From assembly GCA_904066235.2 (NCBI GenBank), contig CAJFCV020000004.1:7874001-7938000 (forward strand): DNA of 64,000 nt. The letters run 5' to 3'. The stretch is from Bursaphelenchus xylophilus (taxonomy: Eukaryota > Nematoda > Chromadorea > Rhabditida > Aphelenchoididae). The notes beneath the pieces are model-generated. The model was given only the letters and a program-made list of their open reading frames with translations. It made no database searches and was not told where the DNA came from. A program made the position numbers and the translations under genes. This document shows positions 12,077 to 24,485 of the stretch, one piece after another (positions within the stretch are counted from its first letter, which is position 1; every line of letters begins with the position of its first letter).

Positions 12077-14986
12077 ATGCTTAGCACAAACCTATTTTAC
12101 ACATTTTTTGCGTCTTTCATACTCTCGATCAAATGTTGGGAACAATACGAACAGTCAATGGAACTGCCGCCACCTGGCCAAGAACTTTTTAAATACGATT
12201 TTAATGTAGCGGCAAAACTGTCGATGAGTGTTGAAAGGGATTACAAGAAGTTGTTTGTTGTTGATTACAATCCGGACACTGTAAGTGAAACAGAGTCAAA
12301 GTGCCGTTCCACTATATGATTTTATAAATTGCAGCATTACTTTAGCTAGAATGGGAGGAGAGAGATAACAATCAGCTTGCCGCATGCCTGGCCAAGTTCA
12401 ACCTGTCGAGGGGCCTGAATCCCCGGAATCAATCTTTTTTTGATCATCGCGACGACTTTGACAGCCTCGAGCAATTCAACGGACAACACGTTCGACTTCA
12501 CGCTGTCAATGGCAAATCGTAAGTCCCCTCTAAATTTAGCCCTAATTGTCTCTTTTTAGGCCCGGCCCATTGCTAATGACAAACTATGGGGCGGTAATGT
12601 TAATAAAGGTAACTAATGGGGCTCTCCTGGATGGACTCACAATGAGGTTCTATGCGCTCGACACTGAATGGTACAACGATGGTGTTCCTTATCTTCAACA
12701 ATGCCCTATCCCACCGAAGAGCTCCTTCACCTATCGGTATATTGTCAACCGGCACGGAACACATGTTTATAGGCAAGAAAAACTTCGAAAATAATTTTCC
12801 TTTGCCAATAAAACGTTAATTCAGAAATCGTTCAGGTCTACCCACCCTCATTTCCGACCCGACGGATTCGTCGGCCTTATGGTTTCCAAGAAATCGCAGG
12901 AAACGCTGGCAACTCCAGATGGAAGAAGGGTCAATATAGCGACAGAATATCAGGTTGCACTTCAAGACTTCCCATTTGTTGAGGCCACTCAACAACGACA
13001 ATCCGGCCTAACGCACGGTCTCTCCAAATGGGGATATGGTCTGAACAGGGATGACAAACAGTGTGCAAGCCCGGGAGTCTATCACAACCAGGTTGACAAA
13101 GAATCAGTGACTCCTTTTGCAATTTTGATCAATGATAAAGGATGGTATAACCAGACGGATATCTTAACCAGGCCTTCGAGAATACCGCTGACAACATTCA
13201 GGGTTACTCAAGGTAAGGGTTAAAATCAACCTCTCAAAGTCAGCATAATAGACAAAGCACTCAAAAATGGACGATCTTTTCAGACGGCTACAATCTCTTC
13301 CGAGTTGCCCATATTGGATTCGAGAGGGCGTTGAGGATCTCCGTTGAGGACCATGAGATAGTTCTAGTCATTTCGGATGGCGCTCATGTCAGACCTTTGG
13401 CTGCACAATCGCTCGTAGTCCTGCCTGGCAAGATATTCAATTTTTATGTCCACAGTAAAACCAATCCAGAAAAGAAAGTTTATAGGATGATTGTGGAGAC
13501 ATTGCATGACTATTTGCATGAAGGAAGGCAGCAGCCGGTTTATGGGCTGGCGAATATCGAATATATGGACGTTGAGGACAAAGGGCAGAATCTGGATCAA
13601 GGTAAAGCCCAAGGCATCGTAGAAAGTGTACAAGGCAACGTAAAACTATTTTTTAGTTGACTTCTCCCACAACCGCTGCGACGAGGAAGATTGCATCGTT
13701 CTTAACTGCCCATTCAACCCGTTATATCCCAACGAGAATTATCGCTGCATTACCACGGACAAATTTCAATTCCCAGACAAACATAATGACTGGGATATGC
13801 TCCAAACAAGATCTTATTCCTCTTCTGAGTACGAGGAACACTTTATCTCAATGAATGCCTTGACTGGAGTCGATGGCTACAGTTATATTCCGCCAAAATC
13901 AATTCCGTATTTTCATGAGGATATTGAGTCATGTTCCGATTTCTTGTGCAACAAGAAGAACGTAGCCTTGGGCAAATCAAAATGCAAATGCTTTCATTAC
14001 AAGAAATTGGGCTATCGTAAGACTATACAGGCAAGTTCACCTTGATTTGTTGGTTTACAGGCCCGTATGCAAGACCTTTATACCCAACAACCGCTATTTT
14101 AGCTTACAATATATAACATGGGGCCTTCTCGACCAGGCCACGTTGGCTTGGCCATGCCAGTTCATATCCCAAGCACTCATGTTTATGTCGTTCGAGTGGG
14201 TTTCCCGACGTATCATGCCAACCAAACCGTCAAGCAGTTTAATCAAGATTTGGTCTGTGATCAGCCTCAGGCAAGTGAAAGTTCCTAACACAAAATATGA
14301 CAGAAAGCCGGCCAATTTTCAAGTATCAATATGAGTTGTTATAATACCCTAATTATTTTTAGTTTGGTTGCTTCGATGCGGTATGGAGAAACGTCACCTG
14401 GTTAAATGGAAACGTGCCGATTGAGAACGAGGAACCAAGTTATGTCACTAATCTATTAGTCCCTTATGGTGGATACACAGTGATCCGATTCAGAAGCAAA
14501 AAGGCCGGTTGGTATTTGGTGGAAAGTATGAGATTGTCTGAAAGAGAAAATGGGGTAGCCTTTGCGATCAAAATCGGAGAAAAGAAGGACATGCCAGCGC
14601 CTCCGGAAGATTTTCCAAAGGATTGTGGAGAGTTTGAGCCCCCACCGGTAAGTTTGATGATGGCAGAGAGGTTGTGGTCCGGAGGTTACAAGTAACTTTA
14701 ATTGTACCGGGAAAAAAATCTTAAAATGCTTTTATACGAGTACTTAAAAATAAGTGTTGCAGAAAGAATAAGATTTTAAAAAATTAGAATTCATAGTCTT
14801 TGCAGATGGTGTTAAAGGAAGGAAACTTTGAAATCTTCCCCCAAAAATCCAATTTTTAGCCTAGAGATTGCTGTCGTCTTCACAATATTTCCCAAACGAC
14901 AAGAAAGCTTATTATTTATCATTTTATTCCAGATCCCCAGTTTTGTACGGGAAGGTCTCGCAGAAGGTCCAGTGCCCTCTATGTAA
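12077..14986 (+). CDS. Multicopper-oxidase-like protein, copy B, 721 aa, copper sites lost
   Basis: Tandem duplicate of the preceding gene with identical exon lengths: 12077-12280, 12346-12518, 12560-12772, 12836-13212, 13284-13601, 13657-14030, 14103-14270, 14363-14647, 14933-14986. Starts MLSTNLFYTFFASFILS, a signal-peptide-like N-terminus; TTTCAG lies six bases upstream of the ATG, so the ATG at 12062 would be removed by trans-splicing. The same copper-ligand replacements are present (TMRFYALDTEW, GTHVYRSTH, MPVHIPSTH, LVESMRLSE). Introns 3, 6 and 7 have GC donors (AG|GCAAGA, AG|GCAAGT, AG|GCAAGT) where copy A has GT. An AATAAA signal lies at 15035-15040. Retention of both full-length frames argues that the protein is used despite the lost active site. 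Confidence 0.9.
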
Positions 14987-15034
14987 CCTCAAACAATTCT
15001 TTATGACTATTATGATCTTTTTTCCTGACATTGC

Positions 15035-15040
15035 AATAAA
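15035..15040 (+). terminator. Polyadenylation signal of multicopper-oxidase-like copy B
   Basis: AATAAA 49 bases after the TAA stop of copy B, in a short T/A-rich 3' UTR. Confidence 0.6.
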
Positions 15041-15258
15041 CTTTACTTGAAATCTTGATTAAACCTTGAGCTGTAAAACTTTGATTAAACCGCAATGCTT
15101 TTTTTACAATGACCAACTTGAGTGAGGCAGTGTTAACGTCGAAAAACGGAAAAACAACGAAGTAGAAGGGTCTGGGCTATCCCAGCAAGTCTCTGTGAAA
15201 CGGATACTTGATGCGGCTGCGCCGGAGGGTGATTCGAATCGACAATCTCTACAAGCAC

Positions 15259-16813
15259 TTAAACCTCACGTTCAAGGCTAACCATGCTCTCTAATTTGGG
15301 CCGGATGGGCTCAAAGTTGGCGATCAGGCGTTCGATAAGCTTGCGTTTCCTCCACGGATCGGTCTGTTTGAGGGCTTCCATGGTCAGGAAATTGGCCGCG
15401 AATATACATTCATGCGGATAATGAAACATGTAGATTTCGCGGAGCTAAAAAAACTACTTCTTAGGTCAGGGACCCATATTTCACACTTCAAAACAACTTT
15501 TATTGCCTCAAACTCACTTTATCCAGCGAGAAATCGGGCGTCATCCCTTGTCGTCGATATTCCGTCCATAATTTCTCATAATAAACGCGAAGGAACCGAT
15601 CTGTACACATCTTCTGAATACTGGCCGAAGTGCTGATCAGGATGAACCGGACCAGGTCATTGATTCCAGTACCTTTTATAACCTAATAATAGACCTATTT
15701 ACATACCTATGTGGACCGCCTGCCAATCAATAAAAGCGTAGACTTTGTTGGAAATATGACCATGTTCATCCTTTTCAAATAAGATATTATTGGCCCAAAG
15801 GTCGCCATGAGAGATCACGGGTTTGATTCCTAAAGTTTAGAGGATCTAAGATTACCTTTGACCAAATTGTATGAGGTATGAGCCGTTTTGTGTAATGTTA
15901 CTCACCAAAATCAGTGTGTGGTTGATAAGGCTGAGCATAAGCAGACTCCAGCAGTGTCCTATAAGCTCGTTCGTGTTTGATAAAGTAGCTTTCATTCAAT
16001 CCCAAGATCCTTTTCCATATATACAACTCATCATCGTGTAGTTGAAGGCGATGATTTCCACTGAGCTGTCTCATAATCTCCTCCGAGTTATTCATGCATC
16101 GAGAGTATGCATGAAAACGAGCCAACTCTTCCACAACATGACAGCATTGCTCGATTGAGAGACCTTGAACAACATCCGGCATTATGGCCCGATCATTTAG
16201 ACTCTCCAGCAAGATACGTCCATGTCTTCGGGTCTCCATATCGCTGTCTTCATATCCAAACATTCGAGGGAAATGCAAGTACGGGTAATTTGGCGCCACT
16301 AGAGTGTAGAATAAGACTTCGTGGTTGTGGTAATAGATGAGACCATTGGCCATTTGGTCGATAAAGCCGTAAAGAGACTTGTTTTCGCCGAGAACTTTAA
16401 ATTTATTCATACAGGGAGCCTAAAATGATGTTTTGATGACTAAAAAAGTTAATTACCTTGAGGTAGAAGGTGAATGGAGCAAGAAATGAGCTAAAATAGA
16501 TATCAACTTTGGCCACGTTAGACAAATATCCGCCACTGATGATTTCATAGGTGATCTGGAACGATCACGCAATTATTTATAACCACAAGCATTTTTATGT
16601 CAAAAAAATTTTTTATTACATAAATCGTGTAACTTTGGATCCAAAACAAATTCCTCTATAATAAAAAAGAATAAATGCCCTTACCCGACTAATTTTCTTT
16701 CTTTCCTTCCTCAATTTGTCCCACCTCTTGTCTTTCCCGTCCAATTGCTCCACAATCCATTCGAATGTTACATCCGTCGGCTCAACGTACTGACTCAAAT
16801 TTACCATTGTCAT
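15259..16813 (-). CDS. CHK-kinase-like (DUF1679) protein, 401 aa
   Basis: Member of the nematode/insect choline- or ecdysteroid-kinase-like family with an aminoglycoside-phosphotransferase fold. Exons 16813-16685, 16555-16457, 16419-15906, 15829-15707, 15672-15518, 15444-15259. Key features in order: ITYEIISGGYLSNVAKV (N-lobe glycine region), FTFYLK (the likely ATP lysine strand), YYHNHEVLFY, LESLNDRAIMPD, the Brenner catalytic motif ISHGDLWANNILF, then the metal-binding AFIDWQ. Length is normal for the family. There is no signal peptide or membrane segment, so it is probably cytosolic. The substrate is unknown for most nematode members. The ATG at 16813 is chosen because it follows a short leader; an in-frame codon at 16807 is also possible. 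Confidence 0.88.
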
Positions 16814-17265
16814 ATCAAACAAACAAGTAAACAAGCAGCGCCATGTCTCGGTTGTAAACCTTTGTTTCAACGATTTTTTTTTTGGGGTTTCGAGTTTTTG
16901 TATTTTTTCGTTTTATCCGCCCGGATTTATGGAGCCGTTTCGCTTCGTTGAGGGCTGACAAAATCCGAGAAACAAAAAAAAGAGTGCGGGAAACGATCAA
17001 TTGCCTGCGGGAATGATCTGAATATTAGAGCGGGACTAGCCACAGCCAAATTTCAAAAAATTTCTAAAATCGAAATCTAACCTCACAAAGGATGACGGCC
17101 ATGAAAAAGTCACATCTTTCCCCGAAGATCTCAAGAATTCCAAACAGCGCTTGTTATTTATTTTCGAGATTTATCCATTTAGCTATGTATAATATAAGAA
17201 TAAACATTCGTATGAATTGAAGATATAAAATGCTCATTTCTCTATTAAATCTAATGCATTGAGAC
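16814..17265. other. Spacer between CHK-like and elongase genes
   Basis: About 450 bases between two minus-strand genes: promoter of the CHK-like gene and 3' UTR of the elongase gene. Nothing else recognised. Confidence 0.5.
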
Positions 17266-18781
17266 TCATTCGATCTTCTGAGCGCGCCGTCTGGTTGGAG
17301 GTGTCCTTCGTAGATCGCCTAAAGGTTTTTCATTTATTTGAGCGGCTGGTTCCACTCCATTGGCTGTTCCATTCTTAACCACTCCGTTTTTGAGTCCATT
17401 CTTGATTTCGCCGTTCTTTAATCCATTCGTAAGCCCGCCATTTTTGACTCCATTAGTGAGACCATCCTCCTTTTTGGCCTTGTATCGATTGTTAGGCCTT
17501 AGATATGCCTTGTAGAAAAAGTGACAGAATAATAAAAAGTATGAGAAGTAGATGGTGAAAGAGAAGTAGAGGTTCTCGTCCGTCTGCTGGCAAGGTCGAC
17601 CCGAGGACTTTATGTTAAAGACTCTGTAGCCAATATAGACGCCCATCACCATTTGGGCAATTTGAAGGACGGTGACGGTCATAGCTCCGACCCGAGGGAC
17701 TGAGATCTGGGCTGCTCGGAGAGCGTAGTACGAGTACATGAGAGCGTGGACCTGAAAATGGCACCCGAGTTAAGCAATACTTGGCCTCATAAAAAGTTTT
17801 GATTAAAACTTATCAGCGATTATAACTTGAAACAACTAACCAAAGGTATTTACACCAGACGCCCCTAGAAAGTGCTCCCCTAAAGGTTGCTTGGGAAGAA
17901 AAGTCATCCAGAAAGCAACTCGAAGAAATTTCAATACTTCGGCTAGCGATTTGAACGATTTGACTTCCAATTAAACTTTTTATAACAGAAATTTATGTCA
18001 TTAAATCAACCCTTATTTACAACCGTGTCTCACAATCCATGTTTTTTGTCTCATCCAAATTTCAAAACGGAGATTCAAGTTTACCATCCCTTCACACACA
18101 ACGACCTTACTCTTTATATCCTCAACTTACACCATAATTCATCCAGATGAACCATCGCCCACTGGCTGTGTGATCTTTATAAGCATGCCATGTGTAGATC
18201 AGGACGGTGACATGATGATACCAATGCAAGAAGATTAGTGGCTTCTTCCGCAGAACTATAAACCATGTATCCACGAATTCAAGCACCTTCGACATGGCAA
18301 ACATTTCAGTCCAGAAGCCCGTAACTCCCTGAGCAAATGAAGCAGTGCAGATTGAATATTCGAAAGAGTTGGAACCAACAGCCCAGAACATTTCTGGGGT
18401 CATTCGAATGAAACCAAAAAGTGAAAATATTGCCAAGAAAAGGTTCCAATAGAACAATGGACCCTCAAGTAGAAATGGTTTGCGCCCTTCCATGATCTAA
18501 AAAATATCATATTGCAATTTTTCCAGAAATACCACAAACATTATTCAAATGACAAAAAGTAATAGTATCCATCATAATTTTAGGTAACATTTGCCATTGT
18601 CAAAACCCACTTTTTGTCCAGCATACAATGAAATAATGTAGAGGGCCGAGAATGACACTGAATGATGCCAATTCTCCTGCATCCATAACGTTGAAGCGAC
18701 CGAATCGAAAGATGTCTCCATGGGTATCACAAAGGAGTAATTCTCGATCCCATATCGCGGATGATAGTCGTACTGCGCCAT
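17266..18781 (-). CDS. ELOVL6-class very-long-chain fatty acid elongase, 340 aa
   Basis: Condensing enzyme (3-ketoacyl-CoA synthase) of fatty acid elongation, an ER membrane protein. Exons 18781-18611, 18496-18131, 17751-17266. It reads like mammalian ELOVL6: WMQENWHHSVSFSALY, then FLEGPLFYWN-type segment, LSIFSLFGF-type helix, LRKKPLIFLHWYHHVTVLIY with the catalytic HxxHH box, WFIWMNYGVHALMYSYYALRAA, and the final FCHFFYKAYL. Several transmembrane helices are evident. The last 70 residues depart from the family: a run of LTNG, KNG and LKNG units followed by RRRAQKIE, instead of the usual short lysine-rich ER-retrieval end. ELOVL6 extends C12-C16 saturated acyl-CoA; the same substrate here is inferred by similarity. 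Confidence 0.92.
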
Positions 18782-18835
18782 TGATGACCCGACTTAACCC
18801 TAAAACAATGTCCTGTAAATCTCGAGACACTTAAT

Positions 18836-19199
18836 CTAATCCAAAAATAGGATAAACTCGGTGAGAAAATAATAAAAAAAGTATAAAATGAATAATTTAG
18901 GCCAAATCGTAACAAAAGTCGAAACTATAAAAAAAGATGCTAAAGCATCTGCGGATGGTTGAATGGGAGGTCTAAAGTCCACTGATTCAGAAAAGTCAAC
19001 ATAGCATCGAAAGTCGCACCCATAACTGACAATTTGCATGGCGCTTTCTCCGAGAATCTAAAGTCAGCAAAAAATAGCTAAAGATCAAAAAACGAACCAC
19101 CGTCTGCTGCTGGCCAATCAGAAAGCCGAACAGGCCAGAAACCACTCGAATTTTGAAGAGATTTTCGAGTAATTTATGGCGGCAAGAAGCAAACATCAT
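18836..19199 (-). CDS. Possible small two-exon protein, 106 aa (tentative)
   Basis: Tentative model upstream of the elongase, same strand. Exons 19199-19101 and 19057-18836, with a 43-base intron that starts with a weak donor (GTGGTT) and ends ACTTTAG. The spliced reading gives a basic N-terminus (MMFASCRHKLLENLFKI), a hydrophobic-glycine segment ending GQQQT, then ILGESAMQIVSYGCDFRC and a C-terminal hydrophobic run. I do not recognise a family. It could be a small organellar or membrane protein, or the whole stretch could be 5' UTR of the elongase gene or noncoding. Confidence 0.3.
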
Positions 19200-21671
19200 C
19201 CTACGTTATTTTCATCTAATGTAATGAATATCGTCTAATCCAAAATTTTACCGATTTCTCTGTCTTGGAACACTGCCAAAACAACGCCCTATGAATCTTC
19301 TGAATCTCACGTAGATCTAAAGAACGCGTAAATCTAGATAAGATAAAGTTTAAAACTCCGCCCATATGATCCCCCAATCCCTCAATATTTACTTTGTTCT
19401 TCGAATAAACGAAGAAAATATTTTTCACCGCAAAAAAAAACTTTTTACCACATTCAATCGGAAAAAATATAAATTGCACCTCTTGGATTGAACCCAACAA
19501 AAACACAAAAGTGACCTCTGTTGCAGACAAGGGGCAGGGGCGTTCGTCTTTCCCGTTTCCGTCCATTAAATAAAATTTAACGCTACAGGTTCATAAATAA
19601 TCAACGGAAAGCCCTCTGGCTGTTAAGAGAATAAGCAAATAGCCACAAAATTCCCACAGAATATCGGAGAACACAAACTAACGAAATGATACGCCCAAAT
19701 TCGAGGCATTTAACCAAACCAATTTCCACGAAACCCTAAAATGGACATCTTATTGCTAGGATACCGATTATTTAGCAGAATCCCGCCCAAGGTACATGAA
19801 ATCCGCTTCTTTTTTGGCGACAAACTCGAAACAAACGCAGCTCTCAGAGTCTCACGCATACATTTGCATCCTAAAGAAAAAAGTCTTTGGACCAAAAATG
19901 CGCATTCGAAGCAGACGAATGTCCACAAATGGCAAGCAGATGGACTTCGGACAGCCTTCCGAAAAAAAAGTAATTTCTCCGCTCGGGAGGAAGACTAAAG
20001 CCAGTATTGGAGTGACCTTTACACTCCGTACGGAAGTCTAGAATATAATGAATACGTTCCGAAAACGGTAAATATGGAGGTTACGAATTAAATTTAAAAA
20101 TGAAAACGGAGAAGGGGGAGGTACCGAAATATTTGCACCTCCATTTACGTTAGATTAAAGAACAATTAGATAATGGAAAATTAAGATAATCAGTCCTCGT
20201 TCGTTTAGTCTTCATTTTGTAAAAAAATTAATTCGACCGCCCGATCAAAATTTAATACCGCCAGGAATCTTCAAGCCGTGATAACAAAAAGGAACGCCGA
20301 TGAATCACAAAAAACGATTTTAAACTTGCCAACGTCGTCAAAAAAGGGTGTGCACATGGCGTCATCAAAAGACAACAGTGAAGAAATCAAGAAGAGCTCA
20401 ACACATGGCAAAGAGCGATATGAGGACAATCTAAGTTTAGAAAACAAAGATCTGACAGAAACGACATCCGAGGAAAATATAAACCTGGCCAGGACAACCG
20501 AGGAAAAAATCGCTCGCAACTAAGCGACCGGCGGAAAAAGTCGACAACCACAGAACTCGAAGAACAATATTTGACAAGCCCAAAATCCGAAGGAACATAG
20601 CTGACGAGAACGGAATCAGACAATTTCTTGGAAAGAAACCAAACAAAAGCCACTTTTAACCATAAACTCGTCAAATACAAAAAGAAGATTACAAGACGAA
20701 CACCGAAGCACTATTCCAAACCATCTGTAAGCCATGAAATCCTTTTTAAACCCTTGTAAATCCTCTTCCGCCAATGCAAAATGGATTGAAAGCCTTCGAA
20801 ACCACCGAGTTTCCCTCTCGTGTTCACCTGATTTCCAGCCGCGCAAGAGGCAACTTATTCACACAAAAAAGCGTTCGAAAACCGATGAAAGTGTAATATA
20901 ATAAAATCCAGTTTCGCCTCAAAAAAGGTTCCGCGCGAAAAATGGTCGAGGATTGAATAACTTGTGGAGAAGGGACACTCTTTTAAGAAACCGTTGAATC
21001 TGCCTCAAACCCCTCTTCCAGATCCCTGGAAGATAATCATATCAAGCGAGGTCACAGTTCGGAGTTCCAATTATATATTGTTTTAGATGGAAACAGTCGT
21101 AAAAATAACAAACGCGAAAACCGTCAACCATGTCATGAGTAATATAAAAATTCTGTATACACAATTTGGTAGCCCGAAATGGATGAGTAATTTATAAAGT
21201 GTGAGCTGTAAAAATGTGAATCAGGGTAATATTACTTATAGGTTAATCCTATTTTCAAAAAAAAAATTAAATTCCTTACCGCGAGTTGCATCGAATGTCA
21301 AGATAAACCCTCATGCGACAGAAATACAGAATTTTCGCTGCTACTAAAAGTTACGGTATGTACTCAAAAAAAAAAAAAAACCATAGAGGCAGAGGTCATT
21401 ATTTGAAAGATTAGATTACGACACAAAACATAACTTTTTCGGGTTGTACTTGCGTGTAATTTCCGCAAAATTTCCTTTCCACCCTCATCTTTTCGGAAGG
21501 CCAAAGGTTTTCGCGGTATTGTTTTCGTGGCGGGACCATAATTATAATAATAATTTTTTTGAGCCGAGAAAATAATTTTCATGACAAATTTCAACGCTTC
21601 CGGAGAGTTAGCTCCATCCGTCTTTCCTGCTGCAAGTTGTAATTAACCCTCTACTCCAATCAACGACACCA
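19200..21671. other. Intergenic between divergent elongase and APC7 genes
   Basis: About 2.5 kb lying between a minus-strand and a plus-strand gene, so it should contain both promoters. Several polar open frames (for example 20278-20523) show no motif. A run of 16 A residues lies at 21366-21381. No RNA gene was recognised. Confidence 0.5.
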
Positions 21672-23955
21672 ATGGATACATTTGAAGCAATAAAAGAATT
21701 GTACGAAGAAGAATTGTATGAAGATGTGCTGTACTATGCTCAAGTCAGACTGCAAATGAACAATATTGACAGCGTGTTGGATCCAATCAACTTGGTCATG
21801 TTGTTCAAATATTTGGGAGACTCCAATTTTCATCTGGATCAGTTTGCACCATCTTTGAAGGTAAGAGAATATAATTTTTTCGTATCTTCATTTTCAGTTC
21901 TACGACAACGCCTTGCTCTTCGTCCAGCCTGGCCTGAAGCTGCCGAAGGTAGGAAAGTTTTTCTTTGTATGATTCTCTTTTTAGGCATTTACTTCGATTG
22001 AAATCAAGTACATGAAATATCGAGCGCTCTGTCGATTAAAAAGATTTGACACTGCGTTTGATATGCTCTCAGCTATTCCAAAGACCGAGCATGTCCCTAA
22101 AACACGGCTAGCGATGGCTAAGCTTCACAGCACTCGTCTTTCTTACAGCCGGAACGGCCTGAGTCCGAGACCGTGTAAGGATATGACAGAAATGGTCAAT
22201 TTCTACGATGGAGTTGTGGCTCAATGTCCGAATGCTTATCACTGTGTCAATAAGCTCTACTTTTTTGGTACAGGTCCAAGTATGGACTTGACCTATGATA
22301 ATGATGACACGGCACAATTGTTATTCAAAGCTAAAGAGTTGAGGTCATTATTACTACCAGTTGAAGCGATTGAAGTGCTCAAAAAAGCCGACCAGCGTAA
22401 TGTCCAGTAAGTTTGTTTCTTTTTATTTGTATCTTTTAGTTTTAGGTGGATATATTGAATTTATCGTTTACACTTTCTTCAGAGTTGTCCTTGAGATGGC
22501 TGAATTGTACAATATCGTGGGGAACTATCCTAAAGCAAAGTACGAACTGGAAAGGTTGTTGACGTTGAATCCTCACGGAGTACTTGGACTTGATTTTCTT
22601 GCCAGGATATATAACAAGTTGGAAAAGGTAATAAAATTTTACTTTTATTTATATACTTTAACATGATAAATTTTTTGTTTGTTTTCCAGGTCTTACATTT
22701 AGTATTTTCTAGGACAAAGAGAAAGAACGGCTGGAGAAACTTTTACACCATTGCCTCAACTGTGATGAACGCGCTCCGGAGACGTATGTTATCCTAGGTT
22801 TTATGGCTCGCGGTCGACGAGATGATACTGCTCAGACGTTTGTCTCCAAGGCGCTGAGCACATACATGTGTGGACCAGACCGAGTCAATGCCTTGATCTT
22901 GAAAGCTAACCTGCATTTGGACAGTCAACGGAAAAATTGGGCTGATGAATGCCTCCGACATGTCTTAACATACGATCATCGAAATGTGGACGCCATGGAA
23001 ATGCTGGTTAAACTGGTCGTGCTGAGGGTATGGGATGTTTGATCAATGTCAGAACGATTATCAGTTCCTTTTTATCCAGTTAATATAAACTTTTTTCAGA
23101 AAACGGCAACCGAAGTCCGTTTGATCGCCGAAACTGTGAAGAAGAATTTAGGCACATCTAATCCCCGAGCTCAATATATATATGCCCATACTTTCACTCA
23201 TTTTAAGCCCACCAAGCCAGAATATGAAAATATGTTGGATGAGATTGTTAACAAAGCGCCTTACATGTTTACAGCTGTGATGGATTATGCCAATCTCCTG
23301 GAGGAGCGGGGGGATATCAAGAAAGCCATAAATATCTTGAGACGAGGATGCGAGGTAAGAATTTAAAGTGCCCTTATTTATAGTGCCCAAATTTATATAA
23401 TTTGAGCAAACAAATGATAATATATGTTCGAAACTACTCGTTGGATGTAAAGAAACATAGTTTTAGGCCTGTCCAACCCTTGAGCTAAAGGAGACCCTAT
23501 CAATTTTGGAGGAGAAAATTGCAAATGACTCCCAAGTAATAACTGAATTCAAGTTGTTGAGTCCGAAGAATGAGCCGTTTGATGAACCGACTTCCTCCAG
23601 CAATATTCTCAATCCTTCGAGGAATCCCAACGCTACAGAACGAAATACAACTCCAGTCTCAACGCAGGCTCCATCCGCTCAAAGAACTCGACCGCCAGCT
23701 GCGCCGAGACGACAAAGACAAGCCAATTTCCGATCAGTGGCTTTGGAGTTTATCCAAGAACCATTGGAATTTCAGGACGAGCCCGAGGCAATGCCGAATG
23801 TAGGAGAATTAATCTATGCAGACGATGTGGAGGAAGAGCCCATGGACGAGGCAGAACTTGATGCCATAATGGATGACGACAATGGAGATCCGGGGGAACC
23901 CATTATGGAAGATGTGGGCGATAGTCACAGTGAGCACTCACTTTCCGATAATTAG
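21672..23955 (+). CDS. APC7: Anaphase-promoting complex subunit APC7 (TPR protein), 621 aa
   Basis: TPR scaffold subunit of the APC/C ubiquitin ligase, which controls mitotic exit in the nucleus. Exons 21672-21860, 21898-21948, 21985-22406, 22483-22627, 22713-23027, 23100-23354, 23467-23955. It resembles human ANAPC7 in order: the N-terminal helical domain (LVMLFKYLGDSNFHLDQF), FTSIEIKYMKYRALCRLKRF with AIPKTEHVPKTRLAMAKL (human IEVKYKMAECY and IPSRQRTPKINMMLANL), then TPR units such as LEMAELYNIVGNYPKAKYE, and YMFTAVMDYANLLEERGDIKKAINILRRGCEACP. The tail is acidic and low in complexity (DDVEEEPMDEAELDAIMDDD), like human APC7. A Ser/Pro/Arg-rich linker lies before it. All introns are GT-AG and 36-112 bases long. 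The neighbouring ZW10-like gene is convergent and also mitotic, which may be chance. Confidence 0.85.
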
Positions 23956-24485
23956 TCAGTAAAACTGAAGGAAAATTTGGTTTTATTTAAGAATTTAGGA
24001 GGTTTTTGTTGGTTTAATGTTATCTCATTACTCATTGCTGCGATTATTCATAAGTTTATCGTCTAATTAGCTCGGTTCTTTAGGTCTTTATACGTGTTGT
24101 TACAATTGTTTGTAATACTTTTATCGCTCTTTTTTCAAAAATTTTCATGTTTAACATAACGACCTCATAACAATGATCTTCAAATTATGTCCGCATCTTA
24201 TTAACTCACATATTTAAAATAAAATTTGATTAACTGATTTTTTTGGAGCTTTGAAATGTTTGTTTTTTGCAAAACAATTTTTATGCAATGGCACCCGCAG
24301 TTCTAAAAAAGTGCACTCGGGCCCGGGGGTTCCGCCTCCTAACAGAATATGGAGATTCCCAATCAGACAATAAAGAACTCAAGCGTCAATCGTAATGACA
24401 ATACACATATTTATTTAGATGCGCTTAATATTAATAAATATTTCTTTCTGATCATAACAAAATATAGTACATTCTTCAATTAGAT
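23956..24485. other. 3' regions of two convergent genes
   Basis: AT-rich interval receiving the 3' ends of the APC7 gene (plus) and the ZW10-like gene (minus). An AATAAA lies near 24218 on the plus strand. No gene seen. Confidence 0.5.

Noticed and set aside
12773..12794. Readthrough of copy B exon 3 into a stop, which would suggest a pseudogene.
   Set aside because: A GC donor at the exact homologous position restores the same exon lengths and frame as copy A, so the gene is intact.
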